Shown: piece after piece, positions 32,904 to 43,352 of the stretch
Layout of the letters: every line of letters begins with the position of its first letter
Position numbering within the stretch: the first letter of the stretch is position 1
Origin: Beijerinckiaceae bacterium
GTDB lineage: Bacteria > Pseudomonadota > Alphaproteobacteria > Rhizobiales > Beijerinckiaceae
Assembly: GCA_947370975.1 (NCBI GenBank)
Contig: CANBNG010000017.1
Location: 1 to 64,000, forward strand
Direction of reading: 5' to 3'
Length of the DNA: 64,000 bases
Notes under the pieces: generated by a model
What the model was told of the DNA's origin: nothing
Databases searched by the model: none
The model's input: the letters and a program-made list of their open reading frames with translations, nothing else
Position numbers and translations under genes: made by a program

Positions 32904-33583
32904 GTGTAGAGCCTCTCGTGCAGATTATGCAGAATGCCCGCGGTCACGCCCCAGATATTCCGCTCGCCATAGGGCATGGAATAGAAGGCCCGTGTAATGC
33001 CCTCGCGCGTGCGCAGGTCGCGGCGGTGGTTTTCGGGCTCCATCAGAAAGTCCATCGGCACTTCAAAGGCCTCGTCGACCTCTTCCGGGTTGCACAGCAG
33101 GCCGAAGGGCGTGCTCACCATGGCCACGAGCGGCAGGATGCGGAAGCCCGAATGGGTGAGATAGGGATCGAGAAAGCCGATGGGCGTCACGCTTCTCCGG
33201 TCGAGACCGATTTCCTCCTCCGCCTCGCGCAGCGCCGCCGCCATCGCGCCATCGTCCTCGGGATCGATCCGGCCGCCGGGAAAGGCGATCTGTCCGGCAT
33301 GACGGCGCAGCGCACGGGCGCGCATGGTCAGGAGGATGGTCGCCCCTTCCGGGCGCGCGACGATGGGCACGAGCACGGCGGCGGGCGTCGCAATGGCCGC
33401 AAGGCCCGGCTTGTAGAGATCGGGATTGAGAATGTGGTCGCCCCGTCGCGGCTTGTGGGCGGGGTCGGTCGCGCTGTCGGGCAAGGCAAGGGAGAGGCGC
33501 GCAACGGCGCGCGCGCGCACATCGGCGGCGGAAAAACGGGGATGGACCGGTGTGTCGTCGATGGCGTCGGTCGGTTTGGTCAT
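32900..33583 (-). CDS. CoA pyrophosphatase-like NUDIX hydrolase
   Basis: A 227-residue NUDIX hydrolase. The NUDIX box appears as GGRIDPEDDGAMAAALREAEEEIGL (a 23-residue motif with REAEEEIG and all acidic metal ligands), preceded by the LRRHAGQIAFPGG segment that marks the YeaB/NudL CoA-diphosphatase subgroup. It should cleave CoA or related dinucleotides to phosphopantetheine-type products. The start ATG at 33583 overlaps the DUF1285 stop by 4 bases, and its stop overlaps the start of the CCA-adding enzyme, so three genes are translationally coupled: DUF1285, NUDIX and the nucleotidyltransferase. Confidence 0.9.
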   Translation of the reverse strand: MTKPTDAIDDTPVHPRFSAADVRARAVARLSLALPDSATDPAHKPRRGDHILNPDLYKPGLAAIATPAAVLVPIVARPEGATILLTMRARALRRHAGQIAFPGGRIDPEDDGAMAAALREAEEEIGLDRRSVTPIGFLDPYLTHSGFRILPLVAMVSTPFGLLCNPEEVDEAFEVPMDFLMEPENHRRDLRTREGITRAFYSMPYGERNIWGVTAGILHNLHERLYT

Positions 33584-34206
33584 GCGCGAGCTCCGGTCAC
33601 GCCGTCTTGCGGCGTCTCGGGTGCTTCCTCCATCACAAAAAATTGTCCCCCCGAGACGACGCCTGTCTGGACGCATCCGGCATGGTGGCGGTGCTCCGCC
33701 CGTTCAACCAGATCATAGACGAGGGCGCGCGTCACCAAAGCCCAGAGATCGCCGCGCACAAGAATATAGGGTTTGATCCCGTCCGAGGGGCCGGTTTCGA
33801 ACCGCAGCGGATGGTCGGGACCAGCTGCGACCTCATCGCCGAGATTGGTGCGAAAGATCAGCTGTCCGCCCGCAGAATCGGGGACAAAGCGCATGTCGAC
33901 CGCCAGAAAGGGTGCATCCTCCACCTCGATGGCGATTTTTTCGACCGGGGTCACGAGGACATAGCCCTCCGGGTCACGGCGCAGGATTGTCGAAAACAGC
34001 CGCACGAGGGCTGGTCGCAGAATCGGGGAATCGCGGTAGAACCATGTGCCGTCGCGGGCGATTTTCATCCCGATATCGCCGCAGAAGGGCGGATTCCACA
34101 GGTGAACGGGCGGAAGCGTTCCCCCGTCCGAAACGGCGCTGGCGAGAGCCGCAAGACGGGCCGGCTCAGGCGTCGCATTGACCTCGTCTGCCATATTCTC
34201 GACCAT
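33580..34206 (-). CDS. DUF1285 domain protein
   Basis: A 208-residue cytoplasmic protein of the DUF1285 family, of unknown function. Recognised blocks include PPVHLWNPPFCGDIGMKIARDGTWFYRDSPI (about residues 32-62) and RDPEGYVLVTPVEKIAIEVEDAPF (about 77-100), all typical. It seems wholly beta-rich. It heads a minus-strand operon and overlaps the NUDIX gene by 4 bases (ATGA). The divergent MoxR gene starts about 105 bases upstream of it. Confidence 0.88.
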   Translation of the reverse strand: MVENMADEVNATPEPARLAALASAVSDGGTLPPVHLWNPPFCGDIGMKIARDGTWFYRDSPILRPALVRLFSTILRRDPEGYVLVTPVEKIAIEVEDAPFLAVDMRFVPDSAGGQLIFRTNLGDEVAAGPDHPLRFETGPSDGIKPYILVRGDLWALVTRALVYDLVERAEHRHHAGCVQTGVVSGGQFFVMEEAPETPQDGVTGARA

Positions 34207-34311
34207 TGCTCATGTGGAACTGGAGGCGTGCGGATCGACAATGCCGCCCTGCGTTCTAAACTGATCCCGCGGGGCAATCTAACGGCCTTGGGCTGAAACG
34301 GAAACCAGAGC

Positions 34312-35313
<1,002 letters not shown>

Positions 35314-35317
35314 TCTC

Positions 35318-36238
35318 ATGGTCGATGTGCGGCTGCTGGAACGGGACGACACCGGCGTGCAGGCCCTGCATCGGCTCGAGTCGCTCGATCTTGCGCGCCG
35401 CCTGCCGGGCCTCATTGTCTCCGCCAAGGAAGTCGCGGCCACGGTGATGCATGGCGTGCATGGCCGCCGCCGCGCGGGCGCGGGCGAAACCTTCTGGCAA
35501 TTTCGTCCCTTCGTTTATGGCGAAGCTACAACCCGCATCGACTGGCGACGCTCGGCGCGCGACGATCGGATCTATGTGCGCGAACGCGAATGGGAGGCGG
35601 CGCATACGGTCTGGATCTGGTGTGATCGCTCGGCATCGATGGGCTATGTCTCCAGCCTTGCCTTGCAGCCCAAGATTGACCGCGCGCTGGTGCTGGGTCT
35701 GGCCCTTGCCGATCTGCTGGTGCGGGGCGGCGAGCGTGTCGGCATCACCGGCCTTACCCGCGCGCTGGCTGCACGCGATATTGTCGAGCGCCTGTCCGAG
35801 CGCATGGTCGAGGAAGCGTGTCGGCCCGATTACACGCCCGCCGAATTGCCGCCCGCCGATGCGCTCGCGCCGCGCACGCAAGGCGTCATCATCAGCGATT
35901 TCCTGTCCGATCCCGAGGAGATCGCCGCCACGCTGCGCGCCATGGCGGCGCGGGGAGCGCGTGGCCATCTGGTGATGATTGCCGATCCGGTGGAAGAGAG
36001 CTTCCCCTTCACCGGCCATACCGAATTTCACGATGTCGATTCTCCCGCGCGGCTGCGTGTCGGGGAGGCGCAATCGTTTCGCGCCGATTACATTGCGCGG
36101 CTGGCGCTCCATCGCGAGCGGTTGCGCGCGGCGGCGGCCTCGCGCGGCTGGAGTTTCGTCGTGCATCGCACAGACAGGCCTGCGTCCGAGGCACTTCTGG
36201 CGTTGCGCATGCGTCTTGAAGCCGGGCAGGGGGGCTGA
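35318..36238 (+). CDS. DUF58 domain protein (VWA-like partner of MoxR)
   Basis: A 306-residue cytoplasmic protein. The conserved DUF58 block is FWQFRPFVYGEATTRIDWRRSAR (about 59-81), followed by a VWA-like start TVWIWCDRSASMG, where D-x-S-x-S would be the MIDAS-like metal site. The start ATG at 35318 lies 4 bases after the MoxR stop. DUF58 proteins are standard partners of MoxR ATPases and are thought to bind a protein substrate or assemble with membrane proteins. Its neighbours are the two large membrane proteins that follow. Confidence 0.9.
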   Translation: MVDVRLLERDDTGVQALHRLESLDLARRLPGLIVSAKEVAATVMHGVHGRRRAGAGETFWQFRPFVYGEATTRIDWRRSARDDRIYVREREWEAAHTVWIWCDRSASMGYVSSLALQPKIDRALVLGLALADLLVRGGERVGITGLTRALAARDIVERLSERMVEEACRPDYTPAELPPADALAPRTQGVIISDFLSDPEEIAATLRAMAARGARGHLVMIADPVEESFPFTGHTEFHDVDSPARLRVGEAQSFRADYIARLALHRERLRAAAASRGWSFVVHRTDRPASEALLALRMRLEAGQGG

Positions 36239-36241
36239 GCC

Positions 36242-39049
36242 ATGTTGGGTTTGCCGCTTGCCTTCAGCGCACCTGTCGTTCTCTCCGCGCTGATTGCGCT
36301 GCCCGCGCTCTGGTATTTTCTGCGCCTCACGCCGCCGCGTCCGCGTGAAGTCTCCTTCCCGCCGCTGCGCCTCATTCTCGATCTGCGCCCGCACGAGGAA
36401 ACGCCCGCGCGCACGCCCTGGTGGCTGCTGGCCTTGCGCCTGCTTCTGGCCGCACTCATCATTTTCGCCATGGCGGGGCCGATCTGGAATCCGCTGCCGG
36501 CGAGCGAAGGCGCGCGTGGACCCTTGCTTGTCCTGCTCGACGATGGCTGGCCGGCCGCCCCGACCTGGCCCCAGCGCATTGCCGCTGCATCTGATCGTAT
36601 TGCTGTTGCCAATCGCGAGAGCAGGCCCACCGCCCTCGTTGGCATGTCCGATGGCGGCCGCGAGATTGCAAGCGGCGATCAATTGCGCGCCAACGAGCGT
36701 CTGCGCATCTTGAAGCCCGTGCCCCATCTGCCCGACCGCATGACAGTTCTGCCTGCGGTGCAGCGCTTTCTTGCCCAAAACAGCGAGGCCGAGATTGTCT
36801 GGATCGCCGATGGTCTGGCGGGCGGGCAGGCCGAGGCTTTCGCGCAGGGGCTGGCGCAGGCTGCGGGCGAGCGGCGCGTTCATGTGGTGACGCAGGCGCA
36901 GCTGCCGAGCGCGATTTCCGGCACGGTGAATGCCGCAGGCGGACTGGACGCTCAACTTGTGCGCGCCGATACGCGGTCTGGCGCACAAGGTGTGGTGCGC
37001 GCGCTCGACAAGAAGGGCCTTGCCATGGGCGAGGCGCGTTTTGATTTTGGCAGCGCGCGCGAAACGACCGCGCGGTTCGACCTGCCGATTGAATTGCGCA
37101 ACGAGATCGCGCGCGTTGAAATTGTGGGCGAACATTCCGCCGGCGCCGTCAGCCTGCTCGATGAGCGCTGGAAACGCCGTCGCGTCGGGCTCGTCTCCGG
37201 CAGCACGGCGGATACGGCGCAGCCGCTGCTCTCGCCGCTCTATTATCTGCGCCGCGCGCTAACGCCTTTCGCGGAGGTGCGCGAAGCCCCGCCCGGGCGT
37301 GGTGATCCGGTGCTGGGCCTGCTTGAGGATCGCGTCTCCGTCATGGTGCTGGCCGATATTGGCGTCGTCAGCGGACCGGCGCATGAACGGCTGGCGCGTT
37401 TTGTCGAAGAGGGCGGCGTGCTGCTGCGCTTTGCGGGCACGCGGCTTGCCGGTGCGGTCGATGATCTCGTGCCGGTGCGCTTGCGGCGCGGTGGGCGGGT
37501 GCTCGGCGGCGCTCTGTCGTGGGATCAGCCCAAACAGCTTGCCTCTTTCCCCGCCGAAAGCCCGTTTGCGGGTCTTGTCGTGCCTGAAGAAGTCACCGTC
37601 ACACGCCAGGTTCTGGCCGAGCCCGACGCCAGCCTGCCGGCACGCACCTGGGCGCAACTGGCCGATGGCACGCCTTTGGTGACAGCCGAGCGGCGGGGCA
37701 AGGGGCTTGTTGTGCTCGTGCATGTGACGGCAGACACGACCTGGTCGAACCTGCCGCTCTCTGGCCTGTTCGTCGATCTGTTGCGCCGCGTCGTGGCGCT
37801 TTCGGGCGAGGGTGCGGTGGACCTTGGCGCGGGCACGGAAAATGGTGCGCCTGCGCGCGCAGAAACGCTTGCGCCTGCCCGCACGCTTGACGGCTTTGGC
37901 ACGCTGGGCGCGCCACCTCTCACCGCGAGGCCGATCCCGATGACTTTTACCGGCCCTGCGAGCGCTGAATATCCGCCGGGCTTTTATGGCCCTGCCGAGG
38001 CCTTGGTTGCGATCAACACCCTGTCGCCGGGCGAGCGGCTGGAGCCCGTCACCTTCGATGCGAGATTTGCGATGGAAGAGCTCACAAAGGTCGAGCCGCT
38101 TGATTTGCGCGCAGCTCTGGTTGCGGTCGCTGTTTTGCTGCTGATTGCCGATGGGCTGGCCTCGCTCTGGCTGGCGGGCGGCTTTGATCGTCTGCGTGGC
38201 CTGCGGACGCAAAAGCGTGCCGCACTGAGCGCTGTGCTCGCGCTCCTGCTCGGCGCGTTGGTGATCCTGCCCGGCCGCGCGCAGGCGCAGGCCGATGCTG
38301 CCGGAAACGCGGGTGATGCCGCCTTGCGCACGCGGCTGGCCTATGTGGTGACGGGCGATGCGCAGGCCGATGAGGCCAGTCGTCTGGGGCTTGCCGCGCT
38401 GTCGCGCGCGCTCGCCAATCGCACGGCCTTGTCGCCCGGAGAGCCGGCGGGCATCGACCCCGCGCGGGACGAGCTCGCCTTTTATCCGCTTCTCTACTGG
38501 CCGGTGGTCGCCACGCGCCCGCAGCCCCCTGCCGAAGCGGTGACGCGGATTGCAGCCTTCATGAAACAGGGCGGCACGATTATCTTCGACACGCGCGATG
38601 CGCTGACCTCACGCCCGAGCGGGCCGCCGACGCCCGAAGCCCAATGGCTGCGGGTTTTGCTGGCGGGCGTCGATGTGCCCGAACTCGAGCCCGTGCCGCG
38701 CACCCATGTCATCACGAAAACGTTCTATCTGCTCGATGCTTTCATCGGCCGCACGACGGTAGGGCAGACCTGGATCGAGGCCTTGCCGCCCGAAAGTCCC
38801 GATCAGGCCAATCGTCCCGTGCGCGCGGGCGATGGCGTCTCGCCGATCATCATCACCTCGAATGATTTTGCCGGCGCGTGGGCGCTCGACCGCAATGGCG
38901 AGCCGCTCTATCCCATGATCCCCGGCGGCAATCGCCAGCGCGAACTCGCGCTGCGCGGCGGCGTCAATCTCGTCATCTACACGCTGACTGGCAATTACAA
39001 AGCCGATCAGGTGCATGTGCGCGATTTGCTTGAGAGGCTGGGGCATTGA
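36242..39049 (+). CDS. DUF4159/BatA-like large membrane protein
   Basis: A 935-residue membrane protein. The N-terminal aerotolerance-regulator (BatA) region (about 1-85) has two hydrophobic segments and the motif WYFLRLTPPRPREVSFPPL. A long periplasmic or cytosolic middle part (about 90-610) has two GATase-like alpha/beta stretches (e.g. GVLLRFAGTRLAGAVDDLVP). Two further hydrophobic segments lie at about 620-680. The C-terminal DUF4159 domain (about 700-935) contains ELAFYPLLYWPVVATRPQPP and a terminal GGVNLVIYTLTGNYKADQVH. DUF4159 is a GATase-like fold of unknown chemistry. It overlaps the next gene by 4 bases. Confidence 0.9.
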   Translation: MLGLPLAFSAPVVLSALIALPALWYFLRLTPPRPREVSFPPLRLILDLRPHEETPARTPWWLLALRLLLAALIIFAMAGPIWNPLPASEGARGPLLVLLDDGWPAAPTWPQRIAAASDRIAVANRESRPTALVGMSDGGREIASGDQLRANERLRILKPVPHLPDRMTVLPAVQRFLAQNSEAEIVWIADGLAGGQAEAFAQGLAQAAGERRVHVVTQAQLPSAISGTVNAAGGLDAQLVRADTRSGAQGVVRALDKKGLAMGEARFDFGSARETTARFDLPIELRNEIARVEIVGEHSAGAVSLLDERWKRRRVGLVSGSTADTAQPLLSPLYYLRRALTPFAEVREAPPGRGDPVLGLLEDRVSVMVLADIGVVSGPAHERLARFVEEGGVLLRFAGTRLAGAVDDLVPVRLRRGGRVLGGALSWDQPKQLASFPAESPFAGLVVPEEVTVTRQVLAEPDASLPARTWAQLADGTPLVTAERRGKGLVVLVHVTADTTWSNLPLSGLFVDLLRRVVALSGEGAVDLGAGTENGAPARAETLAPARTLDGFGTLGAPPLTARPIPMTFTGPASAEYPPGFYGPAEALVAINTLSPGERLEPVTFDARFAMEELTKVEPLDLRAALVAVAVLLLIADGLASLWLAGGFDRLRGLRTQKRAALSAVLALLLGALVILPGRAQAQADAAGNAGDAALRTRLAYVVTGDAQADEASRLGLAALSRALANRTALSPGEPAGIDPARDELAFYPLLYWPVVATRPQPPAEAVTRIAAFMKQGGTIIFDTRDALTSRPSGPPTPEAQWLRVLLAGVDVPELEPVPRTHVITKTFYLLDAFIGRTTVGQTWIEALPPESPDQANRPVRAGDGVSPIIITSNDFAGAWALDRNGEPLYPMIPGGNRQRELALRGGVNLVIYTLTGNYKADQVHVRDLLERLGH

Positions 39050-41130
39050 GCGATTTCAGCCTGAGTTTCACGCCACTTCTGCCAGTGCCGCTGCTGCTGG
39101 CGCTTGCGCTTGCGAGCGCCGTCGTGATCGGGCTCGGCCTGTTGGCGCGCCGCCGTGGCACATTGTTGCGCGCGCTCGGTCTGGCGCTTGTCATGACTGC
39201 GCTCGTCGATCCCGCGCTTGTGCGCGAAGACCGCCAGCCGTTGCGCGATGTGGTCGCCGTCGTGCTCGATCGCAGTGCGAGCCAGAATATTGAAAACCGC
39301 AAGGTGCAGACCGACAAGGCGCGCGCCGAGCTGCAAAAGAGCCTTGGCGCGCTGGATAATGTGGAGGTGCGTTTTGTCGATGGCGGGGGCGTGGATTCCG
39401 GCAATGACGGCACGCGTCTGTTTGCATCCCTGAACAGCGCGCTGGCCGATGTGCCGCCCGAGCGCATCGGCGGCGCGATCCTTGTCACCGATGGCGTGGT
39501 GCATGACATCCCGGCCAATTCAGGCGCGCTTGGTTTTTCGGCGCCTTTGCATGTGCTCGTCACAGGCCGCGAGGGCGAGCGCGACCGGCGCATCGAACTG
39601 GTCGAGGCTCCGCGTTTTGGCCTGGTCGGCAAGGAAATTTCAGTCGGCATTCGCGTCTATGACACGAGCCTGTCCTCGCAGCCGGTGCAGGTGCGCGTGC
39701 GCCGCGATGGTGCGGATGTTTCGACCATTCGCATGCGTCCGGGCCTGCTGGTGCGCGTGCCGGTGCAGATCGAACATGGCGGGCCCAATGTCGTCGAGTT
39801 TGAGGTGGCGACGCTCAATGATGAACTGACCACGCTCAACAACAAGGCTGTGCTGACGGTCGAGGGTGTGCGCGACAAGTTGAAAGTGCTGCTCGTCTCG
39901 GGAGAGCCCCATTCGGGCGAACGCACCTGGCGCAATCTTCTCAAAGCCGACGCCAATGTCGATCTCGTGCATTTCACGATCCTGCGTCCGCCCGAGAAAC
40001 AGGACGGCACGCCGATCAGCGAATTGTCGCTGATCGCCTTTCCGACCAGCGATCTGTTTGGCCGCCGCATCAAGGATTTCGATCTCATCATCTTCGATCG
40101 CTATTCAAGCCAGACGGTTCTGCCATCGGTCTATTTTGAAAATATCGTGCGCTATGTGCGCGAGGGCGGTGCGTTGCTGATGGCGGCGGGGCCTGATTTT
40201 TCCGGTCCCGAGGGACTTTTCTATTCCCCGCTCGGCAAGATCTCGCCGGCGCGCCCGCTGGCCATCATCGAGCGTCCGTTCCGGGCGCAGATTTCGGATG
40301 AGGGCCGCAAGCATCCTGTCACGCGCGGCCTGCCGGGAGGTGATGTCTCGCCGCCTGCCTGGAGTGAATGGTTCCGGCAGGTGTCAGCCGAATCCTTGCG
40401 TGGCACGACAGTGCTCACAGGCGCTGAGCAGAAGCCGCTGCTGTTGCTTTCGCGCGAGGGCAAGGGGCGCGTCGGGCTGATGTTGTCCGATCAGATCTGG
40501 CTGTGGGCGAGGGGTTTTCAGGGCGGCGGGCCCCATCTCGATCTCATGCGCCGCATGGCCCATTGGCTGATGAAAGAGCCTGAGCTTGAAGAGGAAGCAC
40601 TGCGCGCCAGCGCGCGCGGACGCGAGATCACGATCACGCGCCAGTCGCTCAAAACCGAAACGCCGCCGGTCACGCTCACGTTCCCGTCGGGCGCGACGCG
40701 CGAGATTGCCTTGCAGGCCGCCGAGCCCGGCCTCTCGCGGGGCCAGGCCAATGTCGAGGATTTCGGCCTTTATCGCGTGAGCGATGGCGAATTGTCGGCG
40801 CTGGTCAATGTCGGCCCCGAGAACCCGCGCGAATTTCAGGATGTCGTCTCGACGCTCGACAGACTGCGCCCGCTTGCGGAGGCGACAGGCGGCACGGTGC
40901 GGCGCATTTCGGCGGGTGCGGGCGATGCCATCGTCTTGCCGCGCTTCGTGTCGATGCGCGAGAGCCCCGTCTATGGCGGGTCCGATTATGCGGGCTTCAA
41001 GCGCACGGGCGCGAGCGTGGTCACCGGCATTGGCGTTGCGCCGCTGGCGGTGGGACTTGTCGGCCTGCTGGCGCTACTGGGCGGCGTTCTTCTGGGCTGG
41101 ATCGGGGAAAGCCGCCGCCGCCAGACGTGA
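39046..41130 (+). CDS. Large membrane protein with glutamine-amidotransferase-like domain, last gene of the MoxR operon
   Basis: A 694-residue protein that starts at TTG overlapping the previous stop (TTGA). Two N-terminal hydrophobic segments (about 8-32 and 40-60), then a VWA-like stretch DVVAVVLDRSASQNIENRK (about 66-84) with a D-x-S-x-S-like site, Ig-like strands, and a GATase1-like region with LIIFDRYSSQTVLP and VREGGALLMAAGPDFSG. One C-terminal membrane helix (about 665-688). I do not recognise a named family beyond the usual partner in alphaproteobacterial MoxR operons. No amidotransferase Cys-His-Glu triad could be identified, so a binding role is more likely. Confidence 0.82.
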   Translation: MSDFSLSFTPLLPVPLLLALALASAVVIGLGLLARRRGTLLRALGLALVMTALVDPALVREDRQPLRDVVAVVLDRSASQNIENRKVQTDKARAELQKSLGALDNVEVRFVDGGGVDSGNDGTRLFASLNSALADVPPERIGGAILVTDGVVHDIPANSGALGFSAPLHVLVTGREGERDRRIELVEAPRFGLVGKEISVGIRVYDTSLSSQPVQVRVRRDGADVSTIRMRPGLLVRVPVQIEHGGPNVVEFEVATLNDELTTLNNKAVLTVEGVRDKLKVLLVSGEPHSGERTWRNLLKADANVDLVHFTILRPPEKQDGTPISELSLIAFPTSDLFGRRIKDFDLIIFDRYSSQTVLPSVYFENIVRYVREGGALLMAAGPDFSGPEGLFYSPLGKISPARPLAIIERPFRAQISDEGRKHPVTRGLPGGDVSPPAWSEWFRQVSAESLRGTTVLTGAEQKPLLLLSREGKGRVGLMLSDQIWLWARGFQGGGPHLDLMRRMAHWLMKEPELEEEALRASARGREITITRQSLKTETPPVTLTFPSGATREIALQAAEPGLSRGQANVEDFGLYRVSDGELSALVNVGPENPREFQDVVSTLDRLRPLAEATGGTVRRISAGAGDAIVLPRFVSMRESPVYGGSDYAGFKRTGASVVTGIGVAPLAVGLVGLLALLGGVLLGWIGESRRRQT

Positions 41131-41144
41131 GGGCGTACGCGCGA

Positions 41145-41645
41145 TCAGAGCGCGCGGGTGACGGGGCCCTGCACGCCCTCGAACGCGCCGTCCTGCAATT
41201 CGCAATAGAGGACGCGCGCGGGATCGACCGGGCCTGGCATCGCCAGCCGCCCCATGGGCACGCGCTTGAAACCGAAGCGCTTGTAATAGGGCTCATCGCC
41301 CACCAGCAGCACGAGCTTGTGTCCGGCGGCACGCGCGCCATCGAGCGAGCGCGTGACCAGGCGCTCACCAATGCCGCGCGAGCGGAAGGCGGGCTCGACG
41401 GTGAGTGGCCCGAGCAGCAGCGCGTGCGCGCCGCCGCAGCGCACTTCGGTCATGATATTGGCGCCCACGAGAAAGGTGCCGACACGCGCCACGAAGGAGA
41501 GGCTCGCAACCGGCGCAATGCCCTCGCGCAGGCGATAGGCGGTGCGGGTGAAGCGTCCGGGGCCGAAGGCGCGCTCGTCGAGTTTCTCGATCTGCGTCAG
41601 GTCGGCGGGGCTGAGCGGGGCGACGTCGAGCGTGAGGGCGGTCAT
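41145..41645 (-). CDS. GNAT family N-acetyltransferase
   Basis: A 166-residue acetyltransferase. The acetyl-CoA pyrophosphate loop appears as VEPAFRSRGIGERLVTRSLDGAR (the R/Q-x-x-G-x-G/A type RSRGIG), and a conserved terminal strand has LVLLVGDEPYYKRFGFKRVPMG, with the xYYxRFGF motif of the small-molecule GNAT subgroup (YhbS-like). The start MTALTLD at 41645 is used; a longer frame to 41774 has no similarity. Substrate unknown. The stop is convergent with the MoxR operon end, 14 bases away. Confidence 0.88.
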   Translation of the reverse strand: MTALTLDVAPLSPADLTQIEKLDERAFGPGRFTRTAYRLREGIAPVASLSFVARVGTFLVGANIMTEVRCGGAHALLLGPLTVEPAFRSRGIGERLVTRSLDGARAAGHKLVLLVGDEPYYKRFGFKRVPMGRLAMPGPVDPARVLYCELQDGAFEGVQGPVTRAL

Positions 41646-41777
41646 GGTTCGATCCTTGTGGCAGCAAAGCAAGGCGGCGCGCGCGTGGTGCGGGCGTGTC
41701 AGCAGCTTCGTCGCTGGCGGATCGGGCTCATGGTGCTCATCTCGACCCTTTAACATGCCTGCGCCGGGGCGCAAATC

Positions 41778-42257
41778 TCACCACAGCGGCGCGGGCTCGC
41801 GCTTTTCCAGAACCTCGGCAATGCGCCGCCGTGTCGACTCGGTGGTTCCCTCTGGCAGGGCATCGCTGGCAAAGAAGCCATATTCGCGGATTTCGAGCGG
41901 CGAGGGGCGGTGCGCGGTGCGTGTGAAGGCGGAGATGACATAAAGCGCAACATGATCGCGCCGGGCCATGCGCGCATTGAAATAGATGCCAAACAGGGCA
42001 GGCGCCTCCGCAATGGCGAGGCCTGTTTCCTCATGCACTTCGCGCAGCAGCGCCTGGTGCAGGGTTTCGCCCGGCTCCACCGCGCCGCCGGGCAAATGCC
42101 AGCCCGCCACATAGGAATGGCGCAACAGGCAGATGCGGCCCTCGGGATCGAGAATCAGCGCCCGCACGCCCATGGTGAGGGGCCGTGTGAGGCGGGCCGC
42201 CAATGGCTGCATATGTTTGACGACGTCGTACAGGCGAAGCCGCAGCCAGGCTTTCAT
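41778..42257 (-). CDS. NUDIX hydrolase
   Basis: A 159-residue NUDIX domain protein. The box is seen as GGAVEPGETLHQALLREVHEETGL (residues about 57-80), complete with REVHEETG acidic ligands. The N-terminal helix and the RLTRPLTMGVRALILDPEGRICLLRHSY lead are typical of the MutT-like group with unassigned substrate. It is divergent from mbfA, 91 bases away, and is followed on the same strand by the GNAT gene 132 bases further. No substrate-specific motif lets me name it. Confidence 0.9.
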   Translation of the reverse strand: MKAWLRLRLYDVVKHMQPLAARLTRPLTMGVRALILDPEGRICLLRHSYVAGWHLPGGAVEPGETLHQALLREVHEETGLAIAEAPALFGIYFNARMARRDHVALYVISAFTRTAHRPSPLEIREYGFFASDALPEGTTESTRRRIAEVLEKREPAPLW

Positions 42258-42305
42258 CGATCCACCTGCAGATCCTGAGCGTAAGGAGAAAGTGCTTCCC
42301 TCTGG

Positions 42306-42322
42306 CTTAGAGGCATTCTAAA
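42306..42322. promoter_or_regulatory. Candidate Irr-binding iron control element (ICE) upstream of mbfA
   Basis: The 17-base sequence CTTAGAGGCATTCTAAA is an interrupted palindrome of the TTTAGAA-N3-TTCTAAA type: right arm perfect, left arm two mismatches. It lies 27 bases before the mbfA GTG start, a place where it could block transcription or overlap the promoter. Irr binds such motifs at mbfA in Bradyrhizobium and Agrobacterium. The site also faces the divergent NUDIX gene. Confidence 0.65.
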
Positions 42323-42348
42323 GAACCTTCGATCCAAGGGAGCAGTAC

Positions 42349-43320
42349 GTGAAGAGCTTCGCCGACCTGACCGCTCGTGAAATCCTGGCCGTGGCCATCT
42401 CCTCCGAGGAGGAGGACAGCCGAATCTACGCCACTTTCGCCGAGGATCTTGCCGAAAGATACCCTGCCTCCGCCAAGGTCTTCGACGAGATGGCCGAGGA
42501 AGAGCGCGGCCATCGGCATGCGCTTCTGCAGATCTATGAAGAGCGCTTCGGCCACAATCTGCCCCCGATCCGCCGCGAGGACGTGAAGGGCTTTCTGAAG
42601 CGCCGCCCGATCTGGCTCACCAAGAATCTGCCGCTCGAAACCGTCCGCAAGGAAGCGGAAAATATGGAATATCAGGCCGCCCGCTTCTATCAGAAAGCGG
42701 CGGCGCAGACGACCGATGTCGGCATTCGCAAATTGCTGGGCGATCTTGCCGAAGTCGAGAAAAGCCACGGTCGTCATGTGGGCGATCTCGAACGCGCGCT
42801 TCTCACCGAGGAAGCCAAGGCGGAAGAAGCCTCCACCAGTCACCGGATGTTCGTGCTGCAATATGTGCAGCCGGGCCTTGCCGGCCTGATGGATGGCTCG
42901 GTGTCGACGCTGGCCCCCCTGTTTGCAGCCGCCTTTGCGACGCATAGCAATTGGGAAACCTTCCTTGTCGGCATGGCCGCCTCGATCGGTGCTGGCATCA
43001 GCATGGGGTTTGCCGAGGCGCTGTCGGATGATGGCGCGCTGACGGGGCGTGGCAGTCCCTGGCTGCGCGGCGCGATCTGCGGTCTCATGACCACGATTGG
43101 CGGCCTTGGCCATACCTTGCCCTATCTCGTGCCCGATTCCTGGGACAATGCCTTCTGGATTGCGACAGCCATTGCGGGCGTTGTCGTCTTTATCGAGCTC
43201 TGGGCGATTGCCTGGATCCGCGCGCGCTACATGGATACGCCCTTCCTTCAGGCCGTTTTCCAGATCGTGCTCGGCGGCGCCATCGTGCTGGCAGCCGGCA
43301 TATTGATCGGCGGCGCTTGA
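42349..43320 (+). CDS. mbfA: Membrane-bound ferritin / iron exporter MbfA
   Basis: A 323-residue fusion of a ferritin-like (rubrerythrin) domain and a VIT1/CCC1-type membrane domain. The N domain (about 1-155) has the di-iron ligands in EEEDSRIYATF, EMAEEERGHRH (E-x-x-H), EAENMEYQAARFYQKAA and EVEKSHGRH. The C domain (about 165-323) has about five hydrophobic helices, starting with VQPGLAGLMDGSVSTLAPLF as in VIT1 transporters. In Rhizobiales the protein exports iron to prevent overload and peroxide stress, and is repressed by Irr at low iron. The GTG start at 42349 follows AAGGGAGC. The overlying ICE-type motif supports this control. Confidence 0.95.
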   Translation: MKSFADLTAREILAVAISSEEEDSRIYATFAEDLAERYPASAKVFDEMAEEERGHRHALLQIYEERFGHNLPPIRREDVKGFLKRRPIWLTKNLPLETVRKEAENMEYQAARFYQKAAAQTTDVGIRKLLGDLAEVEKSHGRHVGDLERALLTEEAKAEEASTSHRMFVLQYVQPGLAGLMDGSVSTLAPLFAAAFATHSNWETFLVGMAASIGAGISMGFAEALSDDGALTGRGSPWLRGAICGLMTTIGGLGHTLPYLVPDSWDNAFWIATAIAGVVVFIELWAIAWIRARYMDTPFLQAVFQIVLGGAIVLAAGILIGGA

Positions 43321-43352
43321 CGGAGCTGGTGGGAGAGGCGAGAGAAGGCATC

